A model generated the notes under the pieces. That model searched no databases. It was not told the DNA's origin and saw nothing but the letters and a program-made list of their open reading frames with translations. Of a stretch of 41,910 bases of DNA, positions 7,899 to 15,586 are shown piece by piece. A program made the translations under genes and the position numbers. Source of the DNA: Gordonia sp. UBA7599 (GTDB lineage Bacteria > Actinomycetota > Actinomycetes > Mycobacteriales > Mycobacteriaceae); assembly GCA_002477755.1 (NCBI GenBank), contig DLKD01000072.1, forward strand, positions 1 through 41,910, in the 5' to 3' direction. Numbering within the stretch: position 1 is the stretch's first letter; each line of letters begins with the position of its first letter.

Positions 7899-9218
7899 TC
7901 AGCCGGGGATTAGGTCGGGGTTGGCGCCGTCCAGTAGTTCGGCGCGATCCTCGGGAACGGCGAAACCGGCTTCGATCGCAGCGTCAGCGGCCTGCTCGTA
8001 CGCCTTCAGGTAGCCCTCGGAAGACCCGTATCGGGCCGCCAGCGCCTCGTCGGGAATCGGCTTTGTCGCGCCGAAGAGCAGATGGATCCGCGACACCGGA
8101 TTCGCGACGACGCCGGTCAGTACCTGCGTGGGTGCCTCGACACAGGGCATGCGCACCCCGCCGACGGCATTGCCGACGTCGTCGAGTTGTAGCGTCGGCT
8201 CGGCGTCAGGATGCTCGATGAGGCTCAGCGGCGGTGTACTGCGCGGCGCGGCTCCACCGCGCGACCACGCATCCAGGTGGCGCAGTGCGGCGCGCAGGAC
8301 GAACAACTGCTGCCCGCGGTTCACGGGATCGGGGAGGCCGAGATATTCCTCGAACGGTCCGATCTGCACGAGGTCGGCGTGTGCCGAGCCGGCGACCTCC
8401 CAGACCCGCAGGTGCTCGTTGTCGGGCTCGCGCGCCAGGTAGTACTTGAAGTTGGTGAGCAACTCGGTCTCGGTCTGCACGACGACGACGGGCTTGGCGG
8501 GCTTACCGAAGCGGACGGGCCCGCCCTCGTAGGCCAGCGTGATGTCGGCCGGTGCCCCGACCTGCGCGAACGGCAGGCGCCCAAAAGGCCGGCTGTGGAC
8601 AAGGTAGCCGTCGATCGCGTCGTCGCCCTCGGCGAACTCGGTCACGTAGGTGGTCAGCGCCATCGACGACTGCGATTCGCCGACGGCCAATACTCGTTCG
8701 ACCCGAAGATCTGCCAGCGGTCCACCAGGACCGCGCAGGGCGGCCGCGATCGCACCGAAGATGTCGTAGCAGTAGGCGTCGCCGGGGTGGTTCATGGCGC
8801 CGTAGCGCTCCGGGTCGGCCTGGGCCAGTCCCGGCGCTGCGACATCGAGCTGCACCGACCCGGCGCCGCCCTCGACCCCGGTGTATTGCGCCGAGATGCC
8901 CGCCCACGCGTGTCCGGCCCGGACGAGTTCTTGGGCGATATAGGTGTACTCGGCCGGGGCGTCGGCACCGGAGCTGACATTGAGCCATTCGACGACGAGC
9001 GTGCCGCTGAACCGCTCCGGATGAGCGGGGCGGCGGACCACGACGCGGGTGGTGAAATCGGCCGGCGGCGCGTCACCGGTCGGAGTGCGCCCGCCGACGG
9101 TGCCGCTGGCGGCGTACTCGGTCTCGGTGTAGTCGTGCGCCACCAGGTCGGGGCCCGCCGTCGCACTCATCAACGAGCAGCCCTTGCCCCCGGTGAGCTC
9201 GACGAACGCGACGCTCAT
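7899..9218 (-). CDS. Alpha/beta hydrolase domain protein (Abhydrolase_10-like)
   Basis: This 439-residue protein belongs to an actinobacterial and proteobacterial group of large alpha/beta hydrolases often found in steroid, terpene and aromatic degradation clusters. The nucleophile elbow is GESQS (Ser182) in RVLAVGESQSSM; a His in VAGSAHADL is the likely triad base. The N-terminal half carries VVVEWLNVSS and the AYCYDIFGAIAAALRG segment usual in this group. I place the start at ATG 9218 because it overlaps the stop of the upstream gene as ATGA; the frame stays open further upstream but would run through that neighbour. It is the last gene of the minus-strand arm and ends at the shared hairpin. 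No signal peptide. Ester or lactone hydrolysis is probable, substrate unknown. Confidence 0.82.
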   Translation of the reverse strand: MSVAFVELTGGKGCSLMSATAGPDLVAHDYTETEYAASGTVGGRTPTGDAPPADFTTRVVVRRPAHPERFSGTLVVEWLNVSSGADAPAEYTYIAQELVRAGHAWAGISAQYTGVEGGAGSVQLDVAAPGLAQADPERYGAMNHPGDAYCYDIFGAIAAALRGPGGPLADLRVERVLAVGESQSSMALTTYVTEFAEGDDAIDGYLVHSRPFGRLPFAQVGAPADITLAYEGGPVRFGKPAKPVVVVQTETELLTNFKYYLAREPDNEHLRVWEVAGSAHADLVQIGPFEEYLGLPDPVNRGQQLFVLRAALRHLDAWSRGGAAPRSTPPLSLIEHPDAEPTLQLDDVGNAVGGVRMPCVEAPTQVLTGVVANPVSRIHLLFGATKPIPDEALAARYGSSEGYLKAYEQAADAAIEAGFAVPEDRAELLDGANPDLIPG

Positions 9219-9613
9219 GCCTGCTTCTGCGCTTTGCGCCAGTTGTTGATCGCGCCGCCGAACACCGAGTTCATCTTCGTCCCCACCGGCCAGCCCGCGT
9301 AGTAGCAGAGGAACAGTGCGATCTCCTCGAGCTGTTCGGGCGTGAGCTCGCCATTGCCGAGGGCCGCTCCGGCCTGGATCTCGGCGACGTCGGTGTGGCC
9401 GTTGCCGGCCAGCAGGCCGAGCAGCAGCAGGCGCCGGTCGCGGTTGGACAGACCTTCGCGCGTCCACACCTCGGCGAACAACTGGTCGGCGGTGTGCCCG
9501 AAGTGAAGGCCGGGACCGTCAGACATCTCCCAGCCATAGACCTCCGACATCTTGTCGACGCCGCGCTTGCGCTGTTCGGTACCCTCTCCGCCGACGGCGG
9601 TTCCTGAACTCAT
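9215..9613 (-). CDS. Carboxymuconolactone decarboxylase family protein
   Basis: This 132-residue, all-alpha CMD/AhpD-fold protein contains REGLSNRDRRLLLLGLLAG, the ELTPEQLEEIALFLCYYAGWP helix pair and a C-terminal AINNWRK helix, which are typical of 4-carboxymuconolactone decarboxylase-like proteins. It lacks the CxxC pair of the AhpD peroxidase branch, so a peroxidase role is unlikely. The start is ATG 9613 with a GAGGAG ribosome binding site about ten bases upstream; the frame is open further upstream but has no better start. It corresponds in position to Rv0771 of M. tuberculosis (from memory) and lies between the hydroxyacid-dehydrogenase-like gene and the large hydrolase gene, with an ATGA overlap to the latter. 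Many proteins in this family have unknown substrates; so does this one. Confidence 0.85.
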   Translation of the reverse strand: MSSGTAVGGEGTEQRKRGVDKMSEVYGWEMSDGPGLHFGHTADQLFAEVWTREGLSNRDRRLLLLGLLAGNGHTDVAEIQAGAALGNGELTPEQLEEIALFLCYYAGWPVGTKMNSVFGGAINNWRKAQKQA

Positions 9614-9656
9614 GCCTCTGTGCTCCTCTGGTTCTTGCTCTGCTCTGGCTCTGGTA

Positions 9657-10505
9657 CTAGTCGACGATTCCGAGGCCCGGCGCCAGTTCGGCGCGGGCAA
9701 TCGTGCCCAGCGGAAGGTCGACGTCGAGTTGCCCGCCCAGCGCCAACGCCAGGTCGAGGTCCTTGTTGCCCAAGTTGACCACGTGGGTGAAGACGCCGTA
9801 CCAGAAGTCGTCGGGATCGATCGGTGCCGTCGTCTTGCGCAGCATGATCGCCCCGGCGCCACCGGTGATGGCGTCGGTGTGGCGAACGACTCGGCCGAGT
9901 TTCTCCAAGTCGATCCCGGCGGCCTCGGCCAAGCGGGACGCCTCCGTCGTTGCGGTGAACGAGATGAAGTGCAGCAGGTTGCGCGCCAGCTTCATCTTGG
10001 TGCCCGCCCCGACCTCCTCGCCGGCGTGGACCAACATGTCCCCGGCGAGTTTGAACGCCGGCTTGACCTGGTCGTAGGCCTCGCGTGGGCCGCCGAACAT
10101 GATCGCCAACCGGCCCTGCTCGGCCCCCGGCGCTCCGCCAGAGATCGGAGCGTCGAGCAGTTGTACCCCGTGGCGGGCACAGACCTGCGCCAACTCGGCG
10201 GCGGTGTCGGGCCCGATCGTCGAATGGACGGTGATGACCGTGCCGGGTGCCGCCGTGGTGAGGAGGTCGGCGACGACGGCGTGCACCTGGGCGTCGTTGA
10301 CGACGCAGATGCCGATGACGTCGGCTCGCTTGGCCAGCTCTGGGAGGGAGTCGGCCCGCGCCGCCCCTGCCTCGACGAGGCGTTCGACCGCCTCGTCGGA
10401 CAGGTCGAAGACGGTGAGCCCGCCCGGCCACTGCGCCAACCGTGCGGCCATCGGGCCGCCGATGTTGCCCAGGCCGACGTAGCCGAGGCGGACGTCGTCG
10501 CTCAT
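9657..10505 (-). CDS. 3-hydroxyisobutyrate dehydrogenase-like (beta-hydroxyacid dehydrogenase family)
   Basis: This 282-residue NAD(P)-dependent oxidoreductase of the beta-hydroxyacid dehydrogenase family oxidises a beta-hydroxyacid or reduces the corresponding semialdehyde. The N-terminal dinucleotide motif is GYVGLGNIGGPMA (from residue 8). The substrate motif is LLDAPISGGAPGAEQG, and the catalytic signature GAGTKMKLARN places the lysine at 172 and the asparagine at 176. Length is normal. The ATG at 10505 overlaps the stop of the preceding SDR gene (ATGA), so the two are translationally coupled. In M. tuberculosis the gene at this relative position is Rv0770. The likely role is a redox step in the pathway served by the aldehyde dehydrogenase and SDR upstream. 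The name should not be read as proof of valine catabolism. Confidence 0.9.
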   Translation of the reverse strand: MSDDVRLGYVGLGNIGGPMAARLAQWPGGLTVFDLSDEAVERLVEAGAARADSLPELAKRADVIGICVVNDAQVHAVVADLLTTAAPGTVITVHSTIGPDTAAELAQVCARHGVQLLDAPISGGAPGAEQGRLAIMFGGPREAYDQVKPAFKLAGDMLVHAGEEVGAGTKMKLARNLLHFISFTATTEASRLAEAAGIDLEKLGRVVRHTDAITGGAGAIMLRKTTAPIDPDDFWYGVFTHVVNLGNKDLDLALALGGQLDVDLPLGTIARAELAPGLGIVD

Positions 10506-11239
10506 GGCCGGTAGACCTGCCCGCCGTCGACGTTGAAGATCTGGCCGGTGATCCAGCTGGCCTCATCCGACAGCAGGAACTTGCACATGCCGACGTGGTC
10601 GGCGGGGGTGCCGAACCGCTTGAGCGGCAGCGCCTTCACCATGTCCTTGACCATCTCCTCGGGGGTGGTCGTCCGGGTGGCCTCGGTGTCGGTGGGGCCG
10701 GGCGCGATCGCGTTGACGCGGATGTTGTTGCCGCCGAGCTCGGTGGCGAGCTGGAAGGTCAGGTTGTTGATCCCGGCCTTGGCCAGGCCGTAGAAACCGC
10801 TGTAGAGGTAAGCGGCGGTCGAGGACTGGTTCACGATCGCGCCGCCCTCCTTCATGTGCGGGTACACCGCGCGGGTCACGGCGAGCGCGCCGTCGAGGTT
10901 CACGCTCATGAACTTCTTGTAGTAGTCCCACGGGACGGTGATGAGGAAGTCGAGCTTCATTCCGCCGTAGATCGCGGCGTTGTTCACCAGGCCGTTGATG
11001 TTGCCGTAGCGCTCGACCGTCGCCGCGGCGAGGGCCTCGGCCGAAGCCGGGTCGGAGACGTCGGTGTGCACGTACAGGCCACCGATGTCGGCGGCGACCT
11101 TCTCGCCGGCCTCGTCGTTGAGGTCGGCGACGACGACGTTCGCGCCCTCGTCGGCCAGCCCGCGGGCGTAGCCTTCGCCGATACCGCCGGCGGCACCGGT
11201 CACGATGATGGTCCTGCCGTCGAAGCGTCCTGAGCTCAT
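10502..11239 (-). CDS. Short-chain dehydrogenase/reductase (Rv0769-like)
   Basis: This 245-residue classical SDR has the cofactor motif TGAAGGIG (from residue 14), DVSD, VNNAA, catalytic Ser140 in NQSST, and Tyr150/Lys154 in YGLAK. An Asp (VVVADLN) at the end of beta-2 favours NAD(H). I choose ATG 11239 as the start because GGAAAGA lies 7-13 bases upstream; the frame remains open beyond it but would only add residues without homology. It is the second gene of the minus-strand arm, 52 bases after the aldehyde dehydrogenase and overlapping the next gene. The probable role is oxidising an alcohol intermediate next to the P450 operon; substrate unknown. Confidence 0.9.
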   Translation of the reverse strand: MSSGRFDGRTIIVTGAAGGIGEGYARGLADEGANVVVADLNDEAGEKVAADIGGLYVHTDVSDPASAEALAAATVERYGNINGLVNNAAIYGGMKLDFLITVPWDYYKKFMSVNLDGALAVTRAVYPHMKEGGAIVNQSSTAAYLYSGFYGLAKAGINNLTFQLATELGGNNIRVNAIAPGPTDTEATRTTTPEEMVKDMVKALPLKRFGTPADHVGMCKFLLSDEASWITGQIFNVDGGQVYRP

Positions 11240-11291
11240 GAGATCTTTCCTAACTGTTGGGTTTGGTTGGTTGTGGCTATGCGGGCTGTGG

Positions 11292-12758
11292 TTACGCCGG
11301 CTTGGCGACGGCCTTGGACTCGAGGTACTCCTCGAACCCGGCGACGCCCATCTCGCGCCCGATACCGGACTGCTTGAAGCCGCCGAAGGGCACGTCGGCG
11401 GCGTACCAGATGCCGCCGTTGACGCCCATTGTTCCGGTCCGGACACTGTTGACGACGTGGTTGATGCGGTCCTCGTCGGTGCCGTAGACCATGCCGGACA
11501 GGCCGTAGGGGGAGTCGTTGGCGATGCGGATCGCATCGTCGTCGCCGTCGTGGGGGATGATGACGAGCACCGGACCGAAGATCTCCTCCTGCGCCACGCG
11601 CGAGGAGTTGTCCAGACCCGAGATCAGCGTCGGCTCGACGAAGAAGCCCTTGTCCTTGCCCGCGGGCCGGCCGCCGCCGCACTCGATGGTGCCGCCCTCT
11701 TCGACGGCGAGCTTGATGTAGCCCTCGACGCGCTCGCGCTGCTTCGCGCTGATCAGCGGACCGCAGATGGTGCCCGGCTTGCTCGGGTCGTCGGCCGCGA
11801 GGCCCTTCATAGTGTCGGCGGTCGCCTTGATCGCCTCGTCGAGCTTCTCGCGCGGGACCAACAGGCGCGTGGTGATGGCACACCCCTGGCCGGCATGGGT
11901 GGCGACGGCGAAGCCGGCCATCGAGCAGGCGCCGCCGAGGTCGGCGTCATCGAGGACGATGAACGCGGACTTGCCGCCGAGCTCGAGGAAGACCTTCTTC
12001 AGGCTGTCCACCGAGGCCTCCATGACCTTCTTGCCCGTCACGGTGGAGCCGGTGAACGAGATGATGTCGACCCGCGGGTCGGCCGAGAGCTGCGCACCGA
12101 TCGCGTGGTCGGAGGAGGTGATCACGTTGACCACGCCCGGCGGAAAGTCAGTCTCCTCGGCGATGACCTTGCCGACCAGGGCCGCGGCCCACGGGGTGTC
12201 CGGCGCGGGCTTCAGCACGACCGTGCACCCGGCGGCCAGCGCCGGGCCGATCTTGGCGAAGTTGATCTGGTGGGGGAAGTTCCACGGCGTGATGGCCCCG
12301 ACGACGCCGACGGCCTCGTAGCGCAGTTCGCGCTGGTTGGGGATGCCCATCGGCTTGGCCTTGCCCAAGTCGCGCGTCCACTCGAAACTCTCGGCGAGGT
12401 CGGCGAACCAACCCAGGTCTTCGGCGGGGCCGGCGAAGTGCGGGCCGCCGGTGAGGAATGCGGGAGCGCCGACCTCGGCGGTGGTGAGTTCTTTGAACTC
12501 GTCGGCATGGGCCAGCAGCGCGTCGCGCAGCTGGCGCAGGCACTTCGCGCGGAACGCGTGATCACGTGCCCAATCGGTCGTGTCGAAGGCGCGGCGGGCG
12601 GCGCCGATGGCGGCGTCGAGGTCGGCCGAGGTGGCATCGGCGGCCTGCCCGATTACCTCTTCGGTCGCCGGGTTCACGACGTCGAACGTGCCGCCGGAGC
12701 CGGGGACGAGCTTGCCGTCGATCAGCAGGTCGGAGCTGTGTTCCGGGCGCAATGCCAT
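11292..12758 (-). CDS. Aldehyde dehydrogenase (AldA-like, NAD-dependent)
   Basis: This 488-residue aldehyde dehydrogenase oxidises an aldehyde to the acid with NAD+. Landmarks: TPWNFP (substrate/cofactor region), LKPAPDTP with the cofactor Lys, FTGSTVTGKKV, catalytic base Glu259 in LELGGKS and nucleophile Cys293 in GQGCAITTR, followed by EEIFGPVL and PFGGFKQSGIGRE. Start: ATG 12758, eight bases after AAGGGAGAA; the long open frame upstream crosses the promoter and is not coding. It is the first gene of the minus-strand arm and is transcribed away from the TetR gene, with a 22-bp operator-like palindrome between them. Length and position match aldA (Rv0768) of M. tuberculosis as recalled. It may oxidise an aldehyde released or formed by the neighbouring P450 system. 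Confidence 0.94.
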   Translation of the reverse strand: MALRPEHSSDLLIDGKLVPGSGGTFDVVNPATEEVIGQAADATSADLDAAIGAARRAFDTTDWARDHAFRAKCLRQLRDALLAHADEFKELTTAEVGAPAFLTGGPHFAGPAEDLGWFADLAESFEWTRDLGKAKPMGIPNQRELRYEAVGVVGAITPWNFPHQINFAKIGPALAAGCTVVLKPAPDTPWAAALVGKVIAEETDFPPGVVNVITSSDHAIGAQLSADPRVDIISFTGSTVTGKKVMEASVDSLKKVFLELGGKSAFIVLDDADLGGACSMAGFAVATHAGQGCAITTRLLVPREKLDEAIKATADTMKGLAADDPSKPGTICGPLISAKQRERVEGYIKLAVEEGGTIECGGGRPAGKDKGFFVEPTLISGLDNSSRVAQEEIFGPVLVIIPHDGDDDAIRIANDSPYGLSGMVYGTDEDRINHVVNSVRTGTMGVNGGIWYAADVPFGGFKQSGIGREMGVAGFEEYLESKAVAKPA

Positions 12759-12802
12759 TGGGTTCTCCCTTGTCGGAGCGGTGGAGATGCTGTCTGGTCT
12801 GC

Positions 12803-12824
12803 CGTCTGGACAGGTGTCTAGACG
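12803..12824. promoter_or_regulatory. Probable TetR-family operator between aldA-like gene and tetR
   Basis: A 22-bp inverted repeat has arms CGTCTGGACA and TGTCTAGACG around a GG spacer, with nine of ten arm positions matching. It lies 45 bases upstream of the aldehyde dehydrogenase start and about 21 bases before the TetR gene, where a regulator could block both promoters. A CATAGT hexamer (12835-12840) between it and the TetR start is a candidate -10 element. The natural candidate for binding is the adjacent TetR protein; this is inference. Confidence 0.65.
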
Positions 12825-12845
12825 CGAGTACAAACATAGTGTAGC

Positions 12846-13457
12846 GTGGCCCACATGTCCACCCCGGCAAGTGCTTCGATTTCGCAGGAATCGACGCGAC
12901 GGCGCCTCACCGCGCAGCAGGCTGACACGGTTGCCAAGCTGACCGACGCGGCCGTCGTCGTGCTGCGCACCGATGGTTTCGACGGCCTCACCGTGCGGTC
13001 GGTCGCCAAGCTGGCCGGCGTCGCACCGGCCACGGCGTACACCTATTTCAGCTCCAAGAGCCACCTCGTCGCAGAGGTTTTCTGGCGCCGTCTCGCCGAC
13101 GGCGTCGCTGAACCCGACATGTCCCTGTCGCCGACCGATCGCGTCGTCGAACTCCTGCGCTCGATCGCCCTCGTCGTCACAGGCGACGGCGACATCGGCG
13201 GAGCGGTCACCGTCGCCCTTCTTGGCAGCGACCCCGACGTCGAACACCTTCGTCTGCGCATCGGCGGGTTCATCCGCCGCCGACTCTCGGCCGCACTCGG
13301 CGTCGACTGGGAGAACCCGGGCCCGGCCGTCGAAGCACTCGAAATGCTCTACGCCGGCGGTCTCGTCCACGCCGGAATGGGCCACATGTCCTACGAGGAC
13401 ACGGCCGACCGACTCACCGAATCGGCGTTGCTGATCATGCGCGCCGCCGAGCAGTAA
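12846..13457 (+). CDS. TetR-family transcriptional regulator (Rv0767c-like)
   Basis: This 203-residue regulator has an N-terminal helix-turn-helix, LTVRSVAKLAGVAPATAYTYF followed by SKSHLVAEVF, characteristic of TetR proteins, and a C-terminal all-helical ligand/dimer domain. Start choice: GTG 12846 has a CATAGT -10-like hexamer five bases upstream and no ribosome binding site, which fits a leaderless mRNA. ATG 12855 (three residues shorter) is the alternative and also lacks a ribosome binding site. It is divergent from the aldehyde dehydrogenase arm and 48 bases upstream of the CYP123-CYP51 operon, so it probably represses both arms through the 22-bp palindrome. Ligand unknown; a sterol-like or fatty substrate of the P450s is the obvious guess. 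Confidence 0.88.
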   Translation: MAHMSTPASASISQESTRRRLTAQQADTVAKLTDAAVVVLRTDGFDGLTVRSVAKLAGVAPATAYTYFSSKSHLVAEVFWRRLADGVAEPDMSLSPTDRVVELLRSIALVVTGDGDIGGAVTVALLGSDPDVEHLRLRIGGFIRRRLSAALGVDWENPGPAVEALEMLYAGGLVHAGMGHMSYEDTADRLTESALLIMRAAEQ

Positions 13458-13505
13458 CCAACCTCAGCACCAACCGCACCACCGGATTCAGCCCAAGGAG
13501 AACCA

Positions 13506-14741
13506 GTGAGCACGACCATCGCGGGAATGGAACAGCGATTGCCGTTCGATCCCTACGCCTACGACTTCCACGAAGACCCGTACCCCACGTATGCGCGGCT
13601 GCGGGCCGAAGCGCCGGTCTACTACAACGCCGAGCTCGACTTCTGGGCGCTGTCGCGCCACGAGGATGTGCGCAACGCCTTCCGTAACAGCGTCCAGCTG
13701 TCCAACGCATGGGGCGTGTCGATGGACCCGAGCGCCTACGGTCCCGACGCGAGCAAGTCGATGTCCTTCCTGGCGATGGACGACCCCAAGCACATGCGCA
13801 TCCGCAAGCTCGTCTCCAAGGGCTTCACCCCGCGACGGGTCAACGAGCTGGCCGAGAGCATCCGCGAGCTCACCCGGGAGCACTGGAACAAGTGCCTGGA
13901 GATGGGCGAGTTCGACTACGTCACCGACTTCGCCGGCAAGCTGCCGATGGACGTGGTGAGCGAATTGCTCGACGTCCCCGTCTCCGATCGCGCCTACCTG
14001 CGCGAGCAGTCCGATCTGCTGATCCATCGCGAGGAGGGGGTCCTCGACGTCCCCGAGGCAGCCGTCCACGCCTTCCTGAGTCTCTATACGTACTACAACG
14101 AGTTGCTCGCTGGGCGTCGCAAGAATCCGGGCGACGATCTCGTCTCGGCCCTGCTCGACGCCGAGATCGTCGACGAGGAGTCCGGTGAGAACGTGCGCCT
14201 GTCCGACGACGACATCGTCGGCTTCATGTTCCTGATGGTCGTCGCCGGCAATGAGACCACCACCAAGCTGCTCGCCAACGCCGTCTATTGGGCGCACGAG
14301 AACCGCCCGCAGCTCGACCGTGTGCTCGCCGATCCGGACCTGGTCCCGCTGTGGACCGAGGAGACCCTGCGCTTCGACAACTCGACGCAGATGGTGCTGC
14401 GCCGCGTCGCCGAGGACTACGAGGTGAACGGCACGGTCATTCCGGCGACCCACCGCGTCCTGCTCCTCGTCGGCTCGGCCAACCGCGACGCCGAGGTTTT
14501 CGGCGCCGACGCCGATCAGTACATCCTCGGTCGCGATGTCGCACAGAACCTCATGAGCTTCGGTATCGGCACCCACTTCTGCTTGGGCGCCCACCTGGCC
14601 CGACTGGAATCCAACATCGGGTTGGAGGAGGTCGCGCGAAGTGTCTCCAACTACGAGATCGATCTGGACAACGCGGTGCGCGTGCACTCGGTCAATGTGC
14701 GCGGCTTCGCCAACCTCCCCATGAAAGTGCAGGCCCGTTGA
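13506..14741 (+). CDS. cyp123: Cytochrome P450, CYP123 family
   Basis: This 411-residue soluble class-I type P450 monooxygenase takes electrons from a ferredoxin. All core elements are present: the I-helix AGNETT (247-252), the ETLR ExxR pair (Glu286-Arg289), and the haem loop FGIGTHFCLG with Cys359 as iron ligand. The N-terminal DPYAYDFHEDPYPTY and the C-terminal VHSVNVRGFANLP closely resemble CYP123 (Rv0766c) as I remember it. The start is GTG 13506 with AAGGAG five bases upstream. Its stop overlaps the next SDR start (TGATG). It is the first enzyme gene of the plus-strand arm, ahead of CYP51 and a ferredoxin. The substrate of CYP123 is not established to my knowledge. Confidence 0.94.
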   Translation: MSTTIAGMEQRLPFDPYAYDFHEDPYPTYARLRAEAPVYYNAELDFWALSRHEDVRNAFRNSVQLSNAWGVSMDPSAYGPDASKSMSFLAMDDPKHMRIRKLVSKGFTPRRVNELAESIRELTREHWNKCLEMGEFDYVTDFAGKLPMDVVSELLDVPVSDRAYLREQSDLLIHREEGVLDVPEAAVHAFLSLYTYYNELLAGRRKNPGDDLVSALLDAEIVDEESGENVRLSDDDIVGFMFLMVVAGNETTTKLLANAVYWAHENRPQLDRVLADPDLVPLWTEETLRFDNSTQMVLRRVAEDYEVNGTVIPATHRVLLLVGSANRDAEVFGADADQYILGRDVAQNLMSFGIGTHFCLGAHLARLESNIGLEEVARSVSNYEIDLDNAVRVHSVNVRGFANLPMKVQAR

Positions 14742-15532
14742 TGGCTTACATCCCTCATCCCGACCGCCGTCCCGTCCTCGTCGCCGGCGCCTCCTCCGGC
14801 ATCGGCGCGGCGACCGCTGAACGCCTCGCCGGCGCTGGATACCCCGTCGCCCTGGCCGCGCGCCGGGTCGAGAAGCTGCAGGAGTTGGCCGACCGGATCA
14901 ACGAGGCCGGCGGCGAGGCTGTCGCCGTTCCACTCGACGTCACCGACCAGCAGTCGGTGACCGCCGCCGTGGCGCAAGCCGAAGCGGCGCTGGGCCCCCT
15001 CGAGATCGTCGTCGCCGGAGCAGGTGACCTGCGGGTCGGCCTCGGACACGAGATGCCGGTGGACGACTGGGCCGATCAGATCAACATCCACCTCGTCGGC
15101 GCCTATCGCGTGTACCGCGCGGTGATCGAGGGCATGATCTCGCGCACCCGCGGTGACTTCGTGTTCATCGGCTCCGACGTTGCGGCCCACCCGCGGCCCT
15201 GGTCGTCGGCCTACGTCGCCGCCAAGAGCGGCGTCGACGGCCTGGTCGCCACCGTCCAGCTCGAACTGGAGGGCACCGGCGTCCGCGTCGGCATCGTCCG
15301 CCCGGGCCAGACGCTGACCGGCATGGGCATGGACATGGACCCGGAGGTGGGCGAGAAGATGCTCAACGACTGGATCAAGTTCGGCCTGGCCCGTCACGGC
15401 AACTTCATGGAGCCCGAACACCTGGCGATCGCCATCGAGACGATGGTCACCATGCCGCGCGGCGCGCACATGCGCGAGGTTGAAGTGGAAGCCGAAGGCG
15501 CCATCCCGAAATCCAAACGAACCGATATCTGA
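14741..15532 (+). CDS. Short-chain dehydrogenase/reductase between the two P450 genes (Rv0765c-like)
   Basis: This 263-residue classical SDR has GASSGIG at residues 16-22, a DVTD motif, catalytic Ser145 in FIGSDVAAH and Tyr158/Lys162 in YVAAK. The usual NNAG structural motif is replaced by VAGAG. ALAARR after beta-2 (Arg residues) suggests NADP(H). The ATG at 14741 uses the last base of the CYP123 stop (TGATG), so the two are tightly coupled. The CYP51 gene follows after 54 bases. The same order P450, SDR, CYP51 occurs at Rv0766c-Rv0764c. It probably oxidises or reduces a hydroxylated product or precursor of the P450s; direction and substrate unknown. Confidence 0.9.
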   Translation: MAYIPHPDRRPVLVAGASSGIGAATAERLAGAGYPVALAARRVEKLQELADRINEAGGEAVAVPLDVTDQQSVTAAVAQAEAALGPLEIVVAGAGDLRVGLGHEMPVDDWADQINIHLVGAYRVYRAVIEGMISRTRGDFVFIGSDVAAHPRPWSSAYVAAKSGVDGLVATVQLELEGTGVRVGIVRPGQTLTGMGMDMDPEVGEKMLNDWIKFGLARHGNFMEPEHLAIAIETMVTMPRGAHMREVEVEAEGAIPKSKRTDI

Positions 15533-15586
15533 CCTCTGATTCAGCCCAGCACAACACCAGTCATGACACAGAAGGGATAACCCATC

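Noticed and set aside
9219-9467. Longer start for the large alpha/beta hydrolase
   Set aside because: The extension overlaps the CMD-family gene in another frame and adds Arg/Pro-rich sequence; ATG 9218 forms the ATGA overlap usual in this region.
13506-14741. Assignment of the first P450 as a cholesterol side-chain hydroxylase (CYP125 or CYP142)
   Set aside because: Neighbours and the terminal VHSVNVRGFANLP segment match the CYP123 locus; nothing of the cholesterol side-chain gene set surrounds it.
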